Source: CAVQOB01 sp963714325
Lineage (GTDB): Bacteria > Pseudomonadota > Alphaproteobacteria > Rhizobiales > Hyphomicrobiaceae
Assembly: GCA_963714325.1 (NCBI GenBank)
Contig: CAVQOB010000009.1
Location: forward strand, 1 to 64,000
Direction: 5' to 3'
Length of the DNA stretch: 64,000 nucleotides
Shown here: in pieces, positions 17,581 to 25,228 of the stretch
Position numbering within the stretch: position 1 is the stretch's first letter
How the letters are laid out: every line of letters starts with the position of its first letter
Made by a program: the position numbers and the translations under genes
The notes under the pieces: model-generated
Seen by the model: only the letters and a program-made list of their open reading frames with translations
The model's database searches: none
What the model was told of the DNA's origin: nothing

Positions 17581-18591
17581 TTATTTGGGTGCGGCCTTGG
17601 ACTCGTAGCGCTTCGACCATTCTTTCAGAATGTCTTCGCGATCATTGGCCATCTTCTGCAGATCGACTTTGGCCATCTTGGCTTCGGCATCGCCAGGATA
17701 GTTGGCCGGCAGATTTTTGACATCCGGATGGGCGACGAGCGCATAGTACTTGGAATAAAGCTCATTCGCGGTCTTTGTTGCTGCCCAATCCATGACCTTC
17801 TTGGCAGCGGCAAGGTTTTTGGTGCCTTTCATAATAGACGAGGCTTCCATGTCCCAGCCGGCGCCTTCCGTTGGCAGGATGATATCGATGGGCGCACCCG
17901 CCGACTTCTCGCGGGCGCCACGCATGTCGAATCCAAGGCCGACGACGCGTTCGCCTTTTGCTGCCTGCACGCACGGCGCCGAGCCGGAATGGGTATAGAC
18001 GGCGATGTTCTCGTGCAGGCCATCCATGAACTTCCAGCCGTCGCCGGCGCCCATGTTCTGCAGCCATGCAGCGACCATCAGGTAGCCGGTACCTGATGAT
18101 GCCGGGTGCGGCATCACGATTTTGCCCTTCAGCTTGGCGTCGAGCAGGTCCTTATAGGATTTCGGCGCTGTCGTTCCGGCCTTGGCGCCTTCGACGGTGT
18201 TATAGCAAACAACGCCGAGGAACGCGTCCATGCCGACGAACGTGCCATCAGCCGACCGGAAGGTGGGCTTCAATTTATCGGCGCCTGCGGGTTGGTATTT
18301 CTCGATCAATCCTTCCTTGTTGAAAAGCAGCAGCGACGAAGCAGCTAGACCGAGGACCAGGTCGGCTTTCGGTGCGGCCTTTTCGGCGAGGATGCGCGCG
18401 GTGATGACGCCCGTTGAATCGCGCACCCATTGGATGTCGACATCCGGCACATCCTTCTCGATCGCGTCCTTGAAAATCTTGAGCTGGTCATTCTCCAAGG
18501 CGGTATAGACCGCCAGTGGCGTCTTCTGGGCCAAGCTCGCCATGGTGCTCAAGGCAAGCGCGGTGGTGGCGATCATGATGGTTTTGAGCAT
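17581..18591 (-). CDS. Periplasmic binding protein of the 2-aminoethylphosphonate-type ABC transporter
   Basis: 336 residues with a cleavable signal peptide (MLKTIMIATTALALS..., cleavage near SLAQ-KT). The mature part has the FbpA/family-1 binding-protein pattern: LAVYTALENDQL, then VQWVRDSTGVITARI-like sequence where the ligand phosphonate or anion is held, MPHPASSGTGYL and GWDMEASSIMKGTKN. The combination of DSTG and PASSGTG segments is typical of the AEP-binding subgroup. A strong ribosome site GGGAGG lies six bases before the ATG. It is the first gene of the transporter set, 61 bp after the FAD oxidase. Confidence 0.85.
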   Translation of the reverse strand: MLKTIMIATTALALSTMASLAQKTPLAVYTALENDQLKIFKDAIEKDVPDVDIQWVRDSTGVITARILAEKAAPKADLVLGLAASSLLLFNKEGLIEKYQPAGADKLKPTFRSADGTFVGMDAFLGVVCYNTVEGAKAGTTAPKSYKDLLDAKLKGKIVMPHPASSGTGYLMVAAWLQNMGAGDGWKFMDGLHENIAVYTHSGSAPCVQAAKGERVVGLGFDMRGAREKSAGAPIDIILPTEGAGWDMEASSIMKGTKNLAAAKKVMDWAATKTANELYSKYYALVAHPDVKNLPANYPGDAEAKMAKVDLQKMANDREDILKEWSKRYESKAAPK

Positions 18592-18652
18592 GTTTCCTCC
18601 CGATCAGATTAGCTGCAACAGACTTGCAGGCTTTTGTAACGTCCACGTGAAA

Positions 18653-19915
18653 CTACGACGACAAGGGGTGATCTTTCCACCCCGAAGCGTCGTTTCGCGT
18701 CAAAGCGTAGTAGGTCGCATAAGCGGCGATGGCCCGTCGATTGACCTCTTCGATCGTCAAAGGTGCTGTGCCGAAACGGCGAGGGTCAAGGCTTGGCAGT
18801 GCAAATTCGGGTTGTCCATCGATAATCCAGCGCGCCAGGGCTTGGCCCGCGCCGGCAGAGGCCGCGATTCCAGAGGTGAAGCCGATCGCCAAATACAGAC
18901 CGGGAAGTCCCGGGGCTGGCCCCAGCAGAGGTTCCCCGTCGGGCGTGACCGGGATCGGGCCGTTGATGATGCGTTTGAGGCCCAGTGTCTCAATCAGCGG
19001 AATTCGACGGATCGCCGCCTCCAGGATCGGTTGCAATCGATCGACATTTGCAGCCAGCAGTTCCTGGCCGAATTCGTTCGGCATCAGGCTACCATGGACC
19101 GGAAGAGTCGCAAGCTCCCAGCCACCGATGGCAAACGCGCCGGCATCAGGTTTTAAATAAAAGTTCAAATCAGGATCGCGCAGCGCCGGTAAATCGCGGG
19201 CAATCGATGCGTGTTTTTCCGTGATGGCATACTGGTGCTCCAGGGCCGCCACCGGAAAAGTCTGTCCAAGCATGCGGCCGACGGTCCGTGCCCAAACGCC
19301 GGCGGCGATGACCAGCGTGGCGCAGGTGATCGCTCCGTGGGTCGTCTTGACCGACCACCCATCGCCAGACGTTTTCGCAATCGCGGTGACCGTGACGCCT
19401 TCGCGAATGTGCACGCCATATTTGCGGGCTCTGGCGGCGTAGGCCATGGTGACAGAGGTCGGATCGATGTAGCCATCGTCGGGAATCCATGCCGCACCCT
19501 CAACGCCGTCGAGCGACAGTTGCGGGAAACGCCGTGCCGCTTCGGCGGGATCGACCAATTGATAGTCAACGCCGAATTGGCGAGCTTGGCGGTGGCCGTC
19601 CTGCAATTCGTTCCATCGTGCCCGCGATGACGCCAGGCGAAGCGAGCCGACCCGGCGCCAGTCAACGGGCGTCTCTGCTTCGATCGCATCAAAGAGTGCG
19701 ACGGATGCTTGCATGACGCGTGTCAGATCCTCGCGGGTCCGGAACTGACCAACAAGACCGGCTGCATGCCACGTCGAACCGTGCGTGATCCCGGACTTCT
19801 CCAGGACCACCACGTCGCGTTGACCGGCTGCTGCCAGCTGCCACGCGATCGCGGCTCCAATGGCGCCGGCGCCAATCACGACAATCTCGGCGTGGGTCGG
19901 AATTGATTCAGACAC
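18653..19915 (-). CDS. FAD-dependent amine dehydrogenase/oxidase, DMGDH/DadA-like (Pbf-type candidate)
   Basis: About 420 residues from a GTG at 19915 that overlaps the Rieske stop; the frame stays open to an upstream ATG at 19969. The FAD fold is VVIGAGAIGAAIAWQLA, followed by LEKSGITHGSTWHAAGL, the HAAGL motif where dimethylglycine and sarcosine dehydrogenases attach FAD to His. The C-terminal part ends with LYLAIGFTSGIAASAGAGQ. There is no GcvT domain. Flavoproteins of this kind recur in AEP clusters and oxidise AEP or its N-methyl forms. Directly behind a GbcA-like Rieske oxygenase, a role in stepwise N-demethylation is attractive but inferred. Confidence 0.78.
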   Translation of the reverse strand: MSESIPTHAEIVVIGAGAIGAAIAWQLAAAGQRDVVVLEKSGITHGSTWHAAGLVGQFRTREDLTRVMQASVALFDAIEAETPVDWRRVGSLRLASSRARWNELQDGHRQARQFGVDYQLVDPAEAARRFPQLSLDGVEGAAWIPDDGYIDPTSVTMAYAARARKYGVHIREGVTVTAIAKTSGDGWSVKTTHGAITCATLVIAAGVWARTVGRMLGQTFPVAALEHQYAITEKHASIARDLPALRDPDLNFYLKPDAGAFAIGGWELATLPVHGSLMPNEFGQELLAANVDRLQPILEAAIRRIPLIETLGLKRIINGPIPVTPDGEPLLGPAPGLPGLYLAIGFTSGIAASAGAGQALARWIIDGQPEFALPSLDPRRFGTAPLTIEEVNRRAIAAYATYYALTRNDASGWKDHPLSS

Positions 19916-21067
19916 CGGTGCGCGCCTTGTATCCAAGAAGGCCGGTGGTGTGCCCTCGACTGCCGTCATGCGGCGCCAGCGCCGCCAGGTACCAATCGAT
20001 GAACTGCTGCACGTTCGACTCCCGCGTCGTTGAATAGGGACCCGGCGTGTAGGCTGGCGACGCTACCCCCGCTTGATTGGCTTCGCAAATCGCCCAATCC
20101 TGTTCGCTGGTGCGCTGCCAGAACGGCAGCAGAGCGGCGAGCGTGTAGTCGCGATCCTCGATCGCCTCCTTGTGGACGAACCATGAAACATCGACTTGCG
20201 TTGTTGTTGCGTCGATGGGTGTCAGTCTCGTAGCAACGGCGTGGTCGTCGCTGGCGTGTTGCCAGAAATTCGGGAACACGGTGCAGCGCAGCGTGCCATC
20301 GCTCCAGACGCTCTGCGACCGCATCTGGCCCATGAGAGGCGCGATTGGCGCACCATCGAGACTCTGTGTTTTCCAACCCGAGAGAAGAGGGGCGCGTGTG
20401 ACCCGCCAGAATGCGCCGCTCATCGCCGACGACGCGGTCGCGCTGCCAATTCCAAGGGCCGTAAATCGTTGCAATGCCCGCTGCTCTTCGGCATCGATCT
20501 CGGCATGCCGCGCGGAATCGAAGCGCGCGACGTCGTATGTGCCGGCAACGTATTCGGGGTGTGCATTGGCGCAATGGTAACATTCGCGGTTGTTCTCGAA
20601 GATGAGTTTCCAATTGGCCTGCACGGTGTAGCGGATGGTCTTGGCGAGCTTCGCGTCCGCAAAACCCTGATGGAGCATCTGCTGCGCGATTTCTGCGGCG
20701 GCCGGCGCAAAGTCAACGGGCTGGGGGGCAAGCGCTACAAACAGCAGGCCGCCCAGGTCGTGCAAGGCGATTGCTTTCAGGCCGAGATCGGATCGCGATA
20801 TGCCAAACTCGGCTTCGGTCATCGTGCGCAATGACCCTTCCAGATCATAGGTCCAATTGTGATAGGGGCAGACGAGCAGGTTGCTCGTGCCGCTGACTGC
20901 GGAACAGATCCTCGCTCCACGATGGCGGCAGACATTGTGAAAGGCGCGAATCTGGCGATCACGGCCGCGCACCAGGAGAATTTGATCAAAGCCCAGCGAC
21001 CAGGTTTTCCAGTCGCCGGGGTTCGCCAGTTCGCAGGCATGTCCCGCGTACAGCCAATGGCGGCGCC
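19908..21067 (-). pseudogene. Rieske non-heme iron oxygenase (GbcA-like), C-terminal fragment cut by the mobile element
   Basis: Holds residues from RRHWLYAGHACELANPG to the natural end. The Rieske [2Fe-2S] site is complete (CRHRGARIC as C-x-H, then CPYHNW as C-x2-H), and the mononuclear iron region NNRECYHCANAH is present. This is the GbcA type, which hydroxylates an N-methyl of glycine betaine so that formaldehyde leaves. The 3,989-bp element sits 49 codons into the gene. The other fragment is at 25057-25200 and joins in frame (HIWRR|HWLY). The element end adds an in-frame ATG (21102-21104) and 14 codons, so a shortened protein could still be made, though with no well-placed ribosome site. 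No GbcB reductase is nearby. Confidence 0.9.
21060..21067. repeat. Target site duplication, left copy (GCGGCGCC)
   Basis: Eight bases identical to 25057-25064 and lying exactly outside the inverted repeat. Removing the element and one copy restores the Rieske reading frame, which confirms the boundary. Confidence 0.95.
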
Positions 21068-21089
21068 GGTAGTGTCTCAGTTTGAAATT
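21068..21089 (+). repeat. Left terminal inverted repeat, 22 bp
   Basis: Starts GGTAGTGTCTCAG and runs to AAATT; identical in reverse complement to 25035-25056. The inner bases differ directly after position 22. Confidence 0.95.
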
Positions 21090-21162
21090 AGATGCTGTTG
21101 ACATCCGTTCGACTGGTGTCCATCTCCTGTGTTATGCTTAGCGCAAAGCACTGGAGGACACC

Positions 21163-21354
21163 ATGGCAACCTGGGTTAAATGCACTCACAAAAAAGACGG
21201 CGGCACGGTTCTGGTAAACTTGGATGCGGCCGTGGCGATCACGGAAACCAAGAGCGGGACAATCATAGCGTTTCCCGGCGATGATGACAGTTTCGTCCAC
21301 GTAAAGGAGACAGTCGCGGACATTGTTAAGCGGGGAGGCATCAAGCATGCCTAA
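21163..21354 (+). CDS. Hypothetical 63-residue protein, element cargo
   Basis: Not recognised. A small protein with alternating hydrophobic strands (VLVNLDAAVAITETKSGTII) and a final FVHVKETVADIVKRGG, somewhat like short FlbD-type beta proteins, but too short to assign. GGAGG lies five bases before the ATG, so translation is likely. It overlaps the next gene by eight bases, which indicates coupling. It is the first gene inside the left end of the element; no convincing promoter is visible between the repeat and this gene. Confidence 0.65.
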   Translation: MATWVKCTHKKDGGTVLVNLDAAVAITETKSGTIIAFPGDDDSFVHVKETVADIVKRGGIKHA

Positions 21355-21580
21355 AGGCCCCAAAGGCGAGAAGCGCCCAGCCGACGTTATCGGCAACGCT
21401 ATCAAGGTAGCTAGGATCGCTACTGGCGAGGAAGAAGATGCAAAGACCGAAGACGGTAAGGATAAGGCTGCCGTCAGTCTTGGATCGCGGGGTGGCCGTG
21501 CGCGTGCGAAAGCAATAACAGGCGCTCAACGCATTGATATTGCAAAGAAAGCGGCTAAGGCCCGATGGGCAAAGAAATAA
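21347..21580 (+). CDS. Small Lys/Ala-rich protein (often annotated as RNA-binding), element cargo
   Basis: 77 residues from the ATG at 21347, with GGAGG eight bases upstream and overlapping the previous stop. Composition is strongly basic at both ends: start MPKGPKGEKRPADVIGNA, end AKKAAKARWAKK. A central GSRGGRARAKAIT segment recalls KGG-type repeats that may contact nucleic acid. Homologues are widespread and usually annotated as hypothetical or RNA-binding without proof. The middle (GEEEDAKTEDGKDK) is acidic and probably flexible. Its place on the element suggests an accessory role, but none is established. Confidence 0.65.
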   Translation: MPKGPKGEKRPADVIGNAIKVARIATGEEEDAKTEDGKDKAAVSLGSRGGRARAKAITGAQRIDIAKKAAKARWAKK

Positions 21581-21622
21581 TATTGGAATAATTTTGTATC
21601 AAAAACATAGTTAGAATGTTAT

Positions 21623-21656
21623 GGTTGTCTCAAATTGACGTCAAAGCGAGACAGCC
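21623..21656 (+). promoter_or_regulatory. Nested palindrome directly before the 197-residue cargo gene; candidate operator
   Basis: Outer arms 21623-21631 and 21648-21656 match at 8 of 9 bases. The inner 10-bp perfect palindrome TTGACGTCAA (21635-21644) has exactly the same centre. It ends at the base before the ATG and leaves no good ribosome site. Its left half, TGTCTCA-2-TTGA, matches the element's terminal repeat. A weak promoter (TTGTAT at 21594, TGTTAT at 21617, 17-bp gap) would place the transcript start inside it. Likely bound by a dimeric repressor, for example the XRE protein; it could instead fold in mRNA. Confidence 0.55.
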
Positions 21657-22250
21657 ATGCCAAAAAGCAAAGACCATACGTTGAAAGACATTGAGCACCT
21701 ATTAGGTGACCTGTATTCAGCAGCAGTTTTTGGCGTTCGGGACCAGTTGGACAAGTATACCAACACGGGTCATCTGCATCGAGTAAATACCAAGCGGCAA
21801 ATCACACGCGATCATATTGTCGATCGACTTCGCTCCGTTATTGAAGGCAAAGATGGCGTTCGCATCGACGATGACAACCAGACAACGTATTTCTACTTGC
21901 TGGACCAATACAAGATGCTGGTTAAAAAGTCCGATGAAGATGGCGTCGTCAAACTTACGAAAACTCAGACGTCATTTGAGTTTCAAGCAAACGAAGAGCA
22001 AATCACATTTGATACAAGCGTAATTCCGGATGCGACCAACTTATATCTTGGTTATATTCCTAACGATTTAGAACCGAGAAACCCGTCCGTTGTCCTTGTT
22101 TGTCCTAGCGAAAATGGACATCATTGGATTCACGAATTGGAGCCAACGGCTGCGTTTGTAGCTGGCGAAATCGGAACATCATTGCCAGATATGAGTGATG
22201 AGGAAGAGCTGGTTCGCATACCCGCTGCACCGAAGACAAAAGCAGAGTAG
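21657..22250 (+). CDS. Hypothetical 197-residue protein, partner of the XRE/ImmA-IrrE gene
   Basis: Not recognised. The N-terminal third is helical and charged (MPKSKDHTLKDIEHLLGDLYS), the middle holds YFYLLDQYKMLVKK, and the C-terminal half is beta-rich (ATNLYLGYIPNDLEPRNPSV, then HHWIHEL) before an acidic tail. No membrane segment or known catalytic motif is seen. It lies immediately upstream of a regulator-protease gene, the arrangement known from XRE/COG2856 two-gene modules where one partner is controlled by the other. A toxin, antirestriction or sensing role is possible but not shown. The nested palindrome just before the ATG suggests tight control. Confidence 0.6.
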   Translation: MPKSKDHTLKDIEHLLGDLYSAAVFGVRDQLDKYTNTGHLHRVNTKRQITRDHIVDRLRSVIEGKDGVRIDDDNQTTYFYLLDQYKMLVKKSDEDGVVKLTKTQTSFEFQANEEQITFDTSVIPDATNLYLGYIPNDLEPRNPSVVLVCPSENGHHWIHELEPTAAFVAGEIGTSLPDMSDEEELVRIPAAPKTKAE

Positions 22251-22285
22251 CTCCATGCGCCGTTTCAATCCTGACATGCTCGCCA

Positions 22286-23311
22286 TTGCGCGCGATGCGA
22301 CTGGATTTCACGCAAGGGGACCTCGTGAGTGCATTGGGCGGAGCTATTTCTCAAGGCAAACTATCCAAGATAGAGAACGGTCTTGTTGAGCCATCAAGCG
22401 ACGAAATTGGTTTAATCGCGGGAGCCCTCGGGTTTAAAACTGAGTTTTTCTTGCATCCTCACACTCGTCTCGCTGCACCGGCAACCTACAACAGAAAACG
22501 AAAAAAACTTTCTGGCAGCGACTGGTCACGAATTTTTGCGACTTCTGAAATTTACAGAATTACCGCGTCTCTTTTGCTAAGGTCGGTTGAGTTGGCACCA
22601 AAACGCCCTCATGCGCCCTCGTTAGACGTGGATAAGTACAACGGTAACGTTGAAGAGATTGCAGCAGCAATACGCCAACATTGGCGCATTCCACGGGGAC
22701 CAATTGATGATGTCACGTCTCTCGTTGAGAGCGCAGGCATCATTGTGGTTGCCTACGACTTTGGTACAGATTTGTGCGACGGGTTCGGGCAGCTTCCATC
22801 GGACGATATGCCACCAATTATTTTTATCAATTCACGCCAGCCAAAGGATCGCTTTAGGTTCACGATCTGTCATGAGCTTGGCCACATTATTATGCACTCG
22901 TTGCCAACGCCGACAATGGAAGACGAGGCAAACCGGTTTGCCGCAGAATTTTTGATGCCTACTTCTGACATCGCAAAAGATTTTTATAATCTTTCGATGG
23001 AAAAATTTATGGCATTAAAAATGCATTGGAAAACGTCGATGCATTCACTTGTATATAAGGCGAGGAGCTGTGGGAGAATTACGGAAAGCACTTACAGTTA
23101 CTATATGGTAACAATGTCGAAAAAGGGTTGGAAAACGCGAGAGCCAATTGAATTACAAAATATCAAGGAAACACCGAAACTTTTGTCGCAATTGGTTAGG
23201 TCGCATTTCGGACCACTGCAATATAACATTGAGGAACTAGCAACTCTAACCGGATTAACCGCCACAAAATTTGAGGCAATGCACGGACTGGAAGTTAAAG
23301 CCACGACTTAG
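22286..23311 (+). CDS. XRE-family HTH plus ImmA/IrrE metallopeptidase, N-terminal frame slip
   Basis: 341 residues in the open frame (TTG at 22286; ATG at 22295 also possible). Residues 1-60 are most of an XRE helix-turn-helix (FTQGDLVSALGG, QGKLSKIENGL). The C-terminal part is an ImmA/IrrE zinc peptidase with HELGH at 196-200 and a third ligand in EDEANRFAAEF. The expected first 13 residues (MRRFNPDMLAIAR) are in another frame from the ATG at 22255, which follows the previous stop by five bases. So a one-base slip occurred near 22290, genuine or from sequencing. Such proteins bind operators and cleave a repressor; here the cargo genes are likely targets. Confidence 0.82.
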   Translation: MRAMRLDFTQGDLVSALGGAISQGKLSKIENGLVEPSSDEIGLIAGALGFKTEFFLHPHTRLAAPATYNRKRKKLSGSDWSRIFATSEIYRITASLLLRSVELAPKRPHAPSLDVDKYNGNVEEIAAAIRQHWRIPRGPIDDVTSLVESAGIIVVAYDFGTDLCDGFGQLPSDDMPPIIFINSRQPKDRFRFTICHELGHIIMHSLPTPTMEDEANRFAAEFLMPTSDIAKDFYNLSMEKFMALKMHWKTSMHSLVYKARSCGRITESTYSYYMVTMSKKGWKTREPIELQNIKETPKLLSQLVRSHFGPLQYNIEELATLTGLTATKFEAMHGLEVKATT

Positions 23312-23368
23312 ATTGGTCGTAGGTTGAAAATGCTTGACGCCAAGCATAAAAGTTCATATATTAAATCT

Positions 23369-24250
23369 ATGAACAAGCTCCCACTAGCTAAGCGCGTCCA
23401 AATCCTCTCGATGCTCTGCGAGGGATCGTCCATGCGGTCGATCTCACGGGTGGCTGACGTGAGCATAAACACGGTCGCCAAGATGCTTGAGGACGCGGGC
23501 AAAGTCTGCATGGGCTTCCATGACGAGAACGTGGTCGGTGTGCGCTCAAAACGCATTCAGATGGACGAGATTTGGAGCTTTACAGCAGCCAAGCAGAAGA
23601 ACGTTGCGGCGATGAAGAAGCCAATTGAAGGCGCTGGCGACACTTGGACTTGGACGGCCATTGATGCCGACAGCAAACTGATCCTGCAATGGTACGTTGG
23701 GGACCGCAGCGGCGAGACGGCCAAATACTTCGTTGACGGTGTTGCCTCTCGGTTGGCAACCCGCGTGCAACTTACGACAGACGGACTGAAAGCCTATCTC
23801 GAAGCCGTTGAGGGTGCCTTCGGTGCCGACGTGGACTATGCCCAGCTTGTGAAGCTCTACGGTGCGTCGCCAGAGAGTGCCAAGGGCCGCTACAGCCCCG
23901 CCGAATGCACGGGCATCGTCAAGACGCCTATCGAAGGAAAGCCCGACGAAAAACACATCAGCACGAGCTATGTTGAGCGTCAGAACCTAACGATGCGCAT
24001 GAGTATGCGCCGGTTTACTCGGCTCACCAATGGCTTTTCCAAGAAGCTGGAGAGCCACATCTACGCAATCTCGCTCTACTTCGTGTTTTACAACTTCTGC
24101 CGTATTCATAAGACACTCAAGGTCTCGCCTGCCATGGCCGCTGGCATTACTGACAAGTTGATGTGTTTAGAAGACGTGGTTGGACTGATCGATGTTGCGG
24201 CACCAAAGCCTGGTCGCCCTAAGTCATATCGGAAGCGTGAAATCTTTTGA
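23369..24250 (+). CDS. IS1-family DDE transposase
   Basis: 293 residues from the ATG at 23369 (MNKLPLAKRVQILSMLCEG); the frame is open back to 23324. The N-terminal helix-turn-helix (MRSISRVADVSINTVAKML) is followed by an acidic triad at IQMDEIWSF, TTDGLKAY and YVERQNLTMRMSMRR, as in IS1-like enzymes that need no frameshift. The C-terminus HKTLKVSPAMAAG and the basic end PGRPKSYRKREIF complete it. No truncation is seen, so the element may still move. The gene lies in the middle of the cargo, 57 bp after the ImmA/IrrE gene. Confidence 0.92.
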   Translation: MNKLPLAKRVQILSMLCEGSSMRSISRVADVSINTVAKMLEDAGKVCMGFHDENVVGVRSKRIQMDEIWSFTAAKQKNVAAMKKPIEGAGDTWTWTAIDADSKLILQWYVGDRSGETAKYFVDGVASRLATRVQLTTDGLKAYLEAVEGAFGADVDYAQLVKLYGASPESAKGRYSPAECTGIVKTPIEGKPDEKHISTSYVERQNLTMRMSMRRFTRLTNGFSKKLESHIYAISLYFVFYNFCRIHKTLKVSPAMAAGITDKLMCLEDVVGLIDVAAPKPGRPKSYRKREIF

Positions 24251-24421
24251 TGTGGCGGATACACATCGGACGTTAACAAAAGCCTAACTTAAGACACCGT
24301 TAGGGGTTCAGTGTGATACTGTACGAATCACGGGCACGCGGATTCCTCTTGACAAAGGGGTCTTTGGGCTGGTGAGTTGCATCTTAATGTAAAATTAACC
24401 CAGGCAGGCACGGGCGTGGTC

Positions 24422-24721
24422 ATGGACCAGACAGCAACCCTGATGACAATAAAAATTCGAGAAGGCAAGACCGGCGTATTCTTCGCGACGAGCGAAGATG
24501 AGCCGACCTTTTTTGTGTCTGCCGTCAATGCTGCAGATTTGTACAGCGCAATCCCCTTGGCGCTTGAAGACATGTTTCGTGCGAGGCATTTGGATGTGGC
24601 GGCCATCCCTACGTCAAAGGGCGACTTCGCGCACAGGCCGTGGGCGATCGTTCCACGCGAGCTATTGGCTCAGGTAAGCGAGCGCCGGACTACTTCGGTA
24701 GTGGCGTGCAGCGCTGAATAA
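24422..24721 (+). CDS. Hypothetical 99-residue protein, element cargo
   Basis: Not recognised. From the ATG at 24422 (a TTG at 24377 is in frame but lacks a ribosome site). The N-terminal half is beta-rich (MTIKIREGKTGVFFATSED, FFVSAVNAADLYSAIPLAL), and the C-terminal half is looser. No membrane segment or known motif. It follows the transposase after a 171-bp gap that contains a weak hairpin (CCTAAC 24283-24288, GTTAGG 24299-24304) and an inverted repeat GTGAT-9-ATCAC. Coding is supported by its length in an AT-richer region and by position between other cargo genes. Confidence 0.5.
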   Translation: MDQTATLMTIKIREGKTGVFFATSEDEPTFFVSAVNAADLYSAIPLALEDMFRARHLDVAAIPTSKGDFAHRPWAIVPRELLAQVSERRTTSVVACSAE

Positions 24722-24795
24722 TTGGCTGCGAGCCAATATAGACAGTTGTGAAAGTGTCGTGGTAGCTCTCGTCGGTTGAATTCGACGGAGTCGCC

Positions 24796-25035
24796 ATGGA
24801 TTTGCACGAATATAATCGGCAAATTACTGCTCTCGGGCTCCACGGCCCGATGGGAGAGTTGCGACTTCCAAGCGGTAATTTCGTCTTGGTGTACAAAATG
24901 CCGGATGGTGCACACAAACATTTACCACCAGCAACCAGCCTGACGGATGAACAGCGAGCCGAAATTATTGACGGGCTCAAACATCATCTGGGCATTATTG
25001 AAAACAATAGGCGTGGCGATCAGCCAGATCATTGA
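24796..25035 (+). CDS. Hypothetical 79-residue protein ending at the right inverted repeat
   Basis: Not recognised. GGAG lies five bases before the ATG. MDLHEYNRQITALGLHGPMG is followed by a short beta segment (ELRLPSGNFVLVYKMPDG) and a helical end with LTDEQRAEIIDGLKHHLG. The stop codon's last base is the first base of the right terminal repeat, so the gene is fitted tightly to the element border. It is the last cargo gene. Function unknown. Confidence 0.55.
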   Translation: MDLHEYNRQITALGLHGPMGELRLPSGNFVLVYKMPDGAHKHLPPATSLTDEQRAEIIDGLKHHLGIIENNRRGDQPDH

Positions 25036-25056
25036 ATTTCAAACTGAGACACTACC
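25035..25056 (-). repeat. Right terminal inverted repeat, 22 bp
   Basis: Reverse complement is identical to 21068-21089. On the minus strand it reads GGTAGTGTCTCAG and onward into the element. Confidence 0.95.
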
Positions 25057-25064
25057 GCGGCGCC
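25057..25064. repeat. Target site duplication, right copy (GCGGCGCC)
   Basis: Identical to 21060-21067 and adjacent to the right inverted repeat. Confidence 0.95.
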
Positions 25065-25200
25065 AGATGTGTTGCAGATCAGCGTTGAATATGTCGGGTG
25101 ACATGTAGAAGGCTCGCTCCAGGGGACCACCCGGGCGATAGTCATGTCGGAGCCTTGCAAGCGCCAAATCATCGTGTGGGTAGATGACTGAACAGCTCAT
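25057..25200 (-). pseudogene. Rieske oxygenase (GbcA-like), N-terminal fragment cut by the mobile element
   Basis: From the ATG at 25200 the frame encodes about 48 native residues: MSCSVIYPHDDLALARL and, later, LERAFYMSPDIFNADLQHIWRR, the typical N-terminus of GbcA-type Rieske oxygenases. Past the target duplication it runs five codons into the element and stops (GSVSV). Joined to the fragment ending at 19908 across one copy of the duplication, the frame is continuous and gives about 434 residues. It starts 28 bp after phnY, so the Rieske gene was the fourth gene of the phosphonate train. Confidence 0.9.
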
Positions 25201-25228
25201 CTCGCTTGCCCTTACCCATCCGCGTTGA

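Larger units (their letters stand above)
21068..25056 (+). mobile_element. IS1-type cargo element, 3,989 bp, with six passenger genes
   Basis: Bounded by identical 22-bp inverted repeats (21068-21089, 25035-25056) and flanked by the direct repeat GCGGCGCC (21060-21067, 25057-25064), an 8-bp target duplication. Terminal GGT and 8-9 bp duplications are typical of the IS1 family. Besides one transposase it carries two small genes, a ~200-residue protein, an XRE/ImmA-IrrE protein and two more small genes, all on the plus strand. It is visibly more AT-rich than the flanks. Insertion disrupted the Rieske gene of the phosphonate train and may be polar on the downstream transporter and pbfA genes. 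Perfect repeats and duplication indicate a recent insertion. Confidence 0.95.

Noticed and set aside
24283..24304. CCTAAC/GTTAGG hairpin behind the transposase as terminator.
   Set aside because: Six-base stem with a ten-base loop and no T run.
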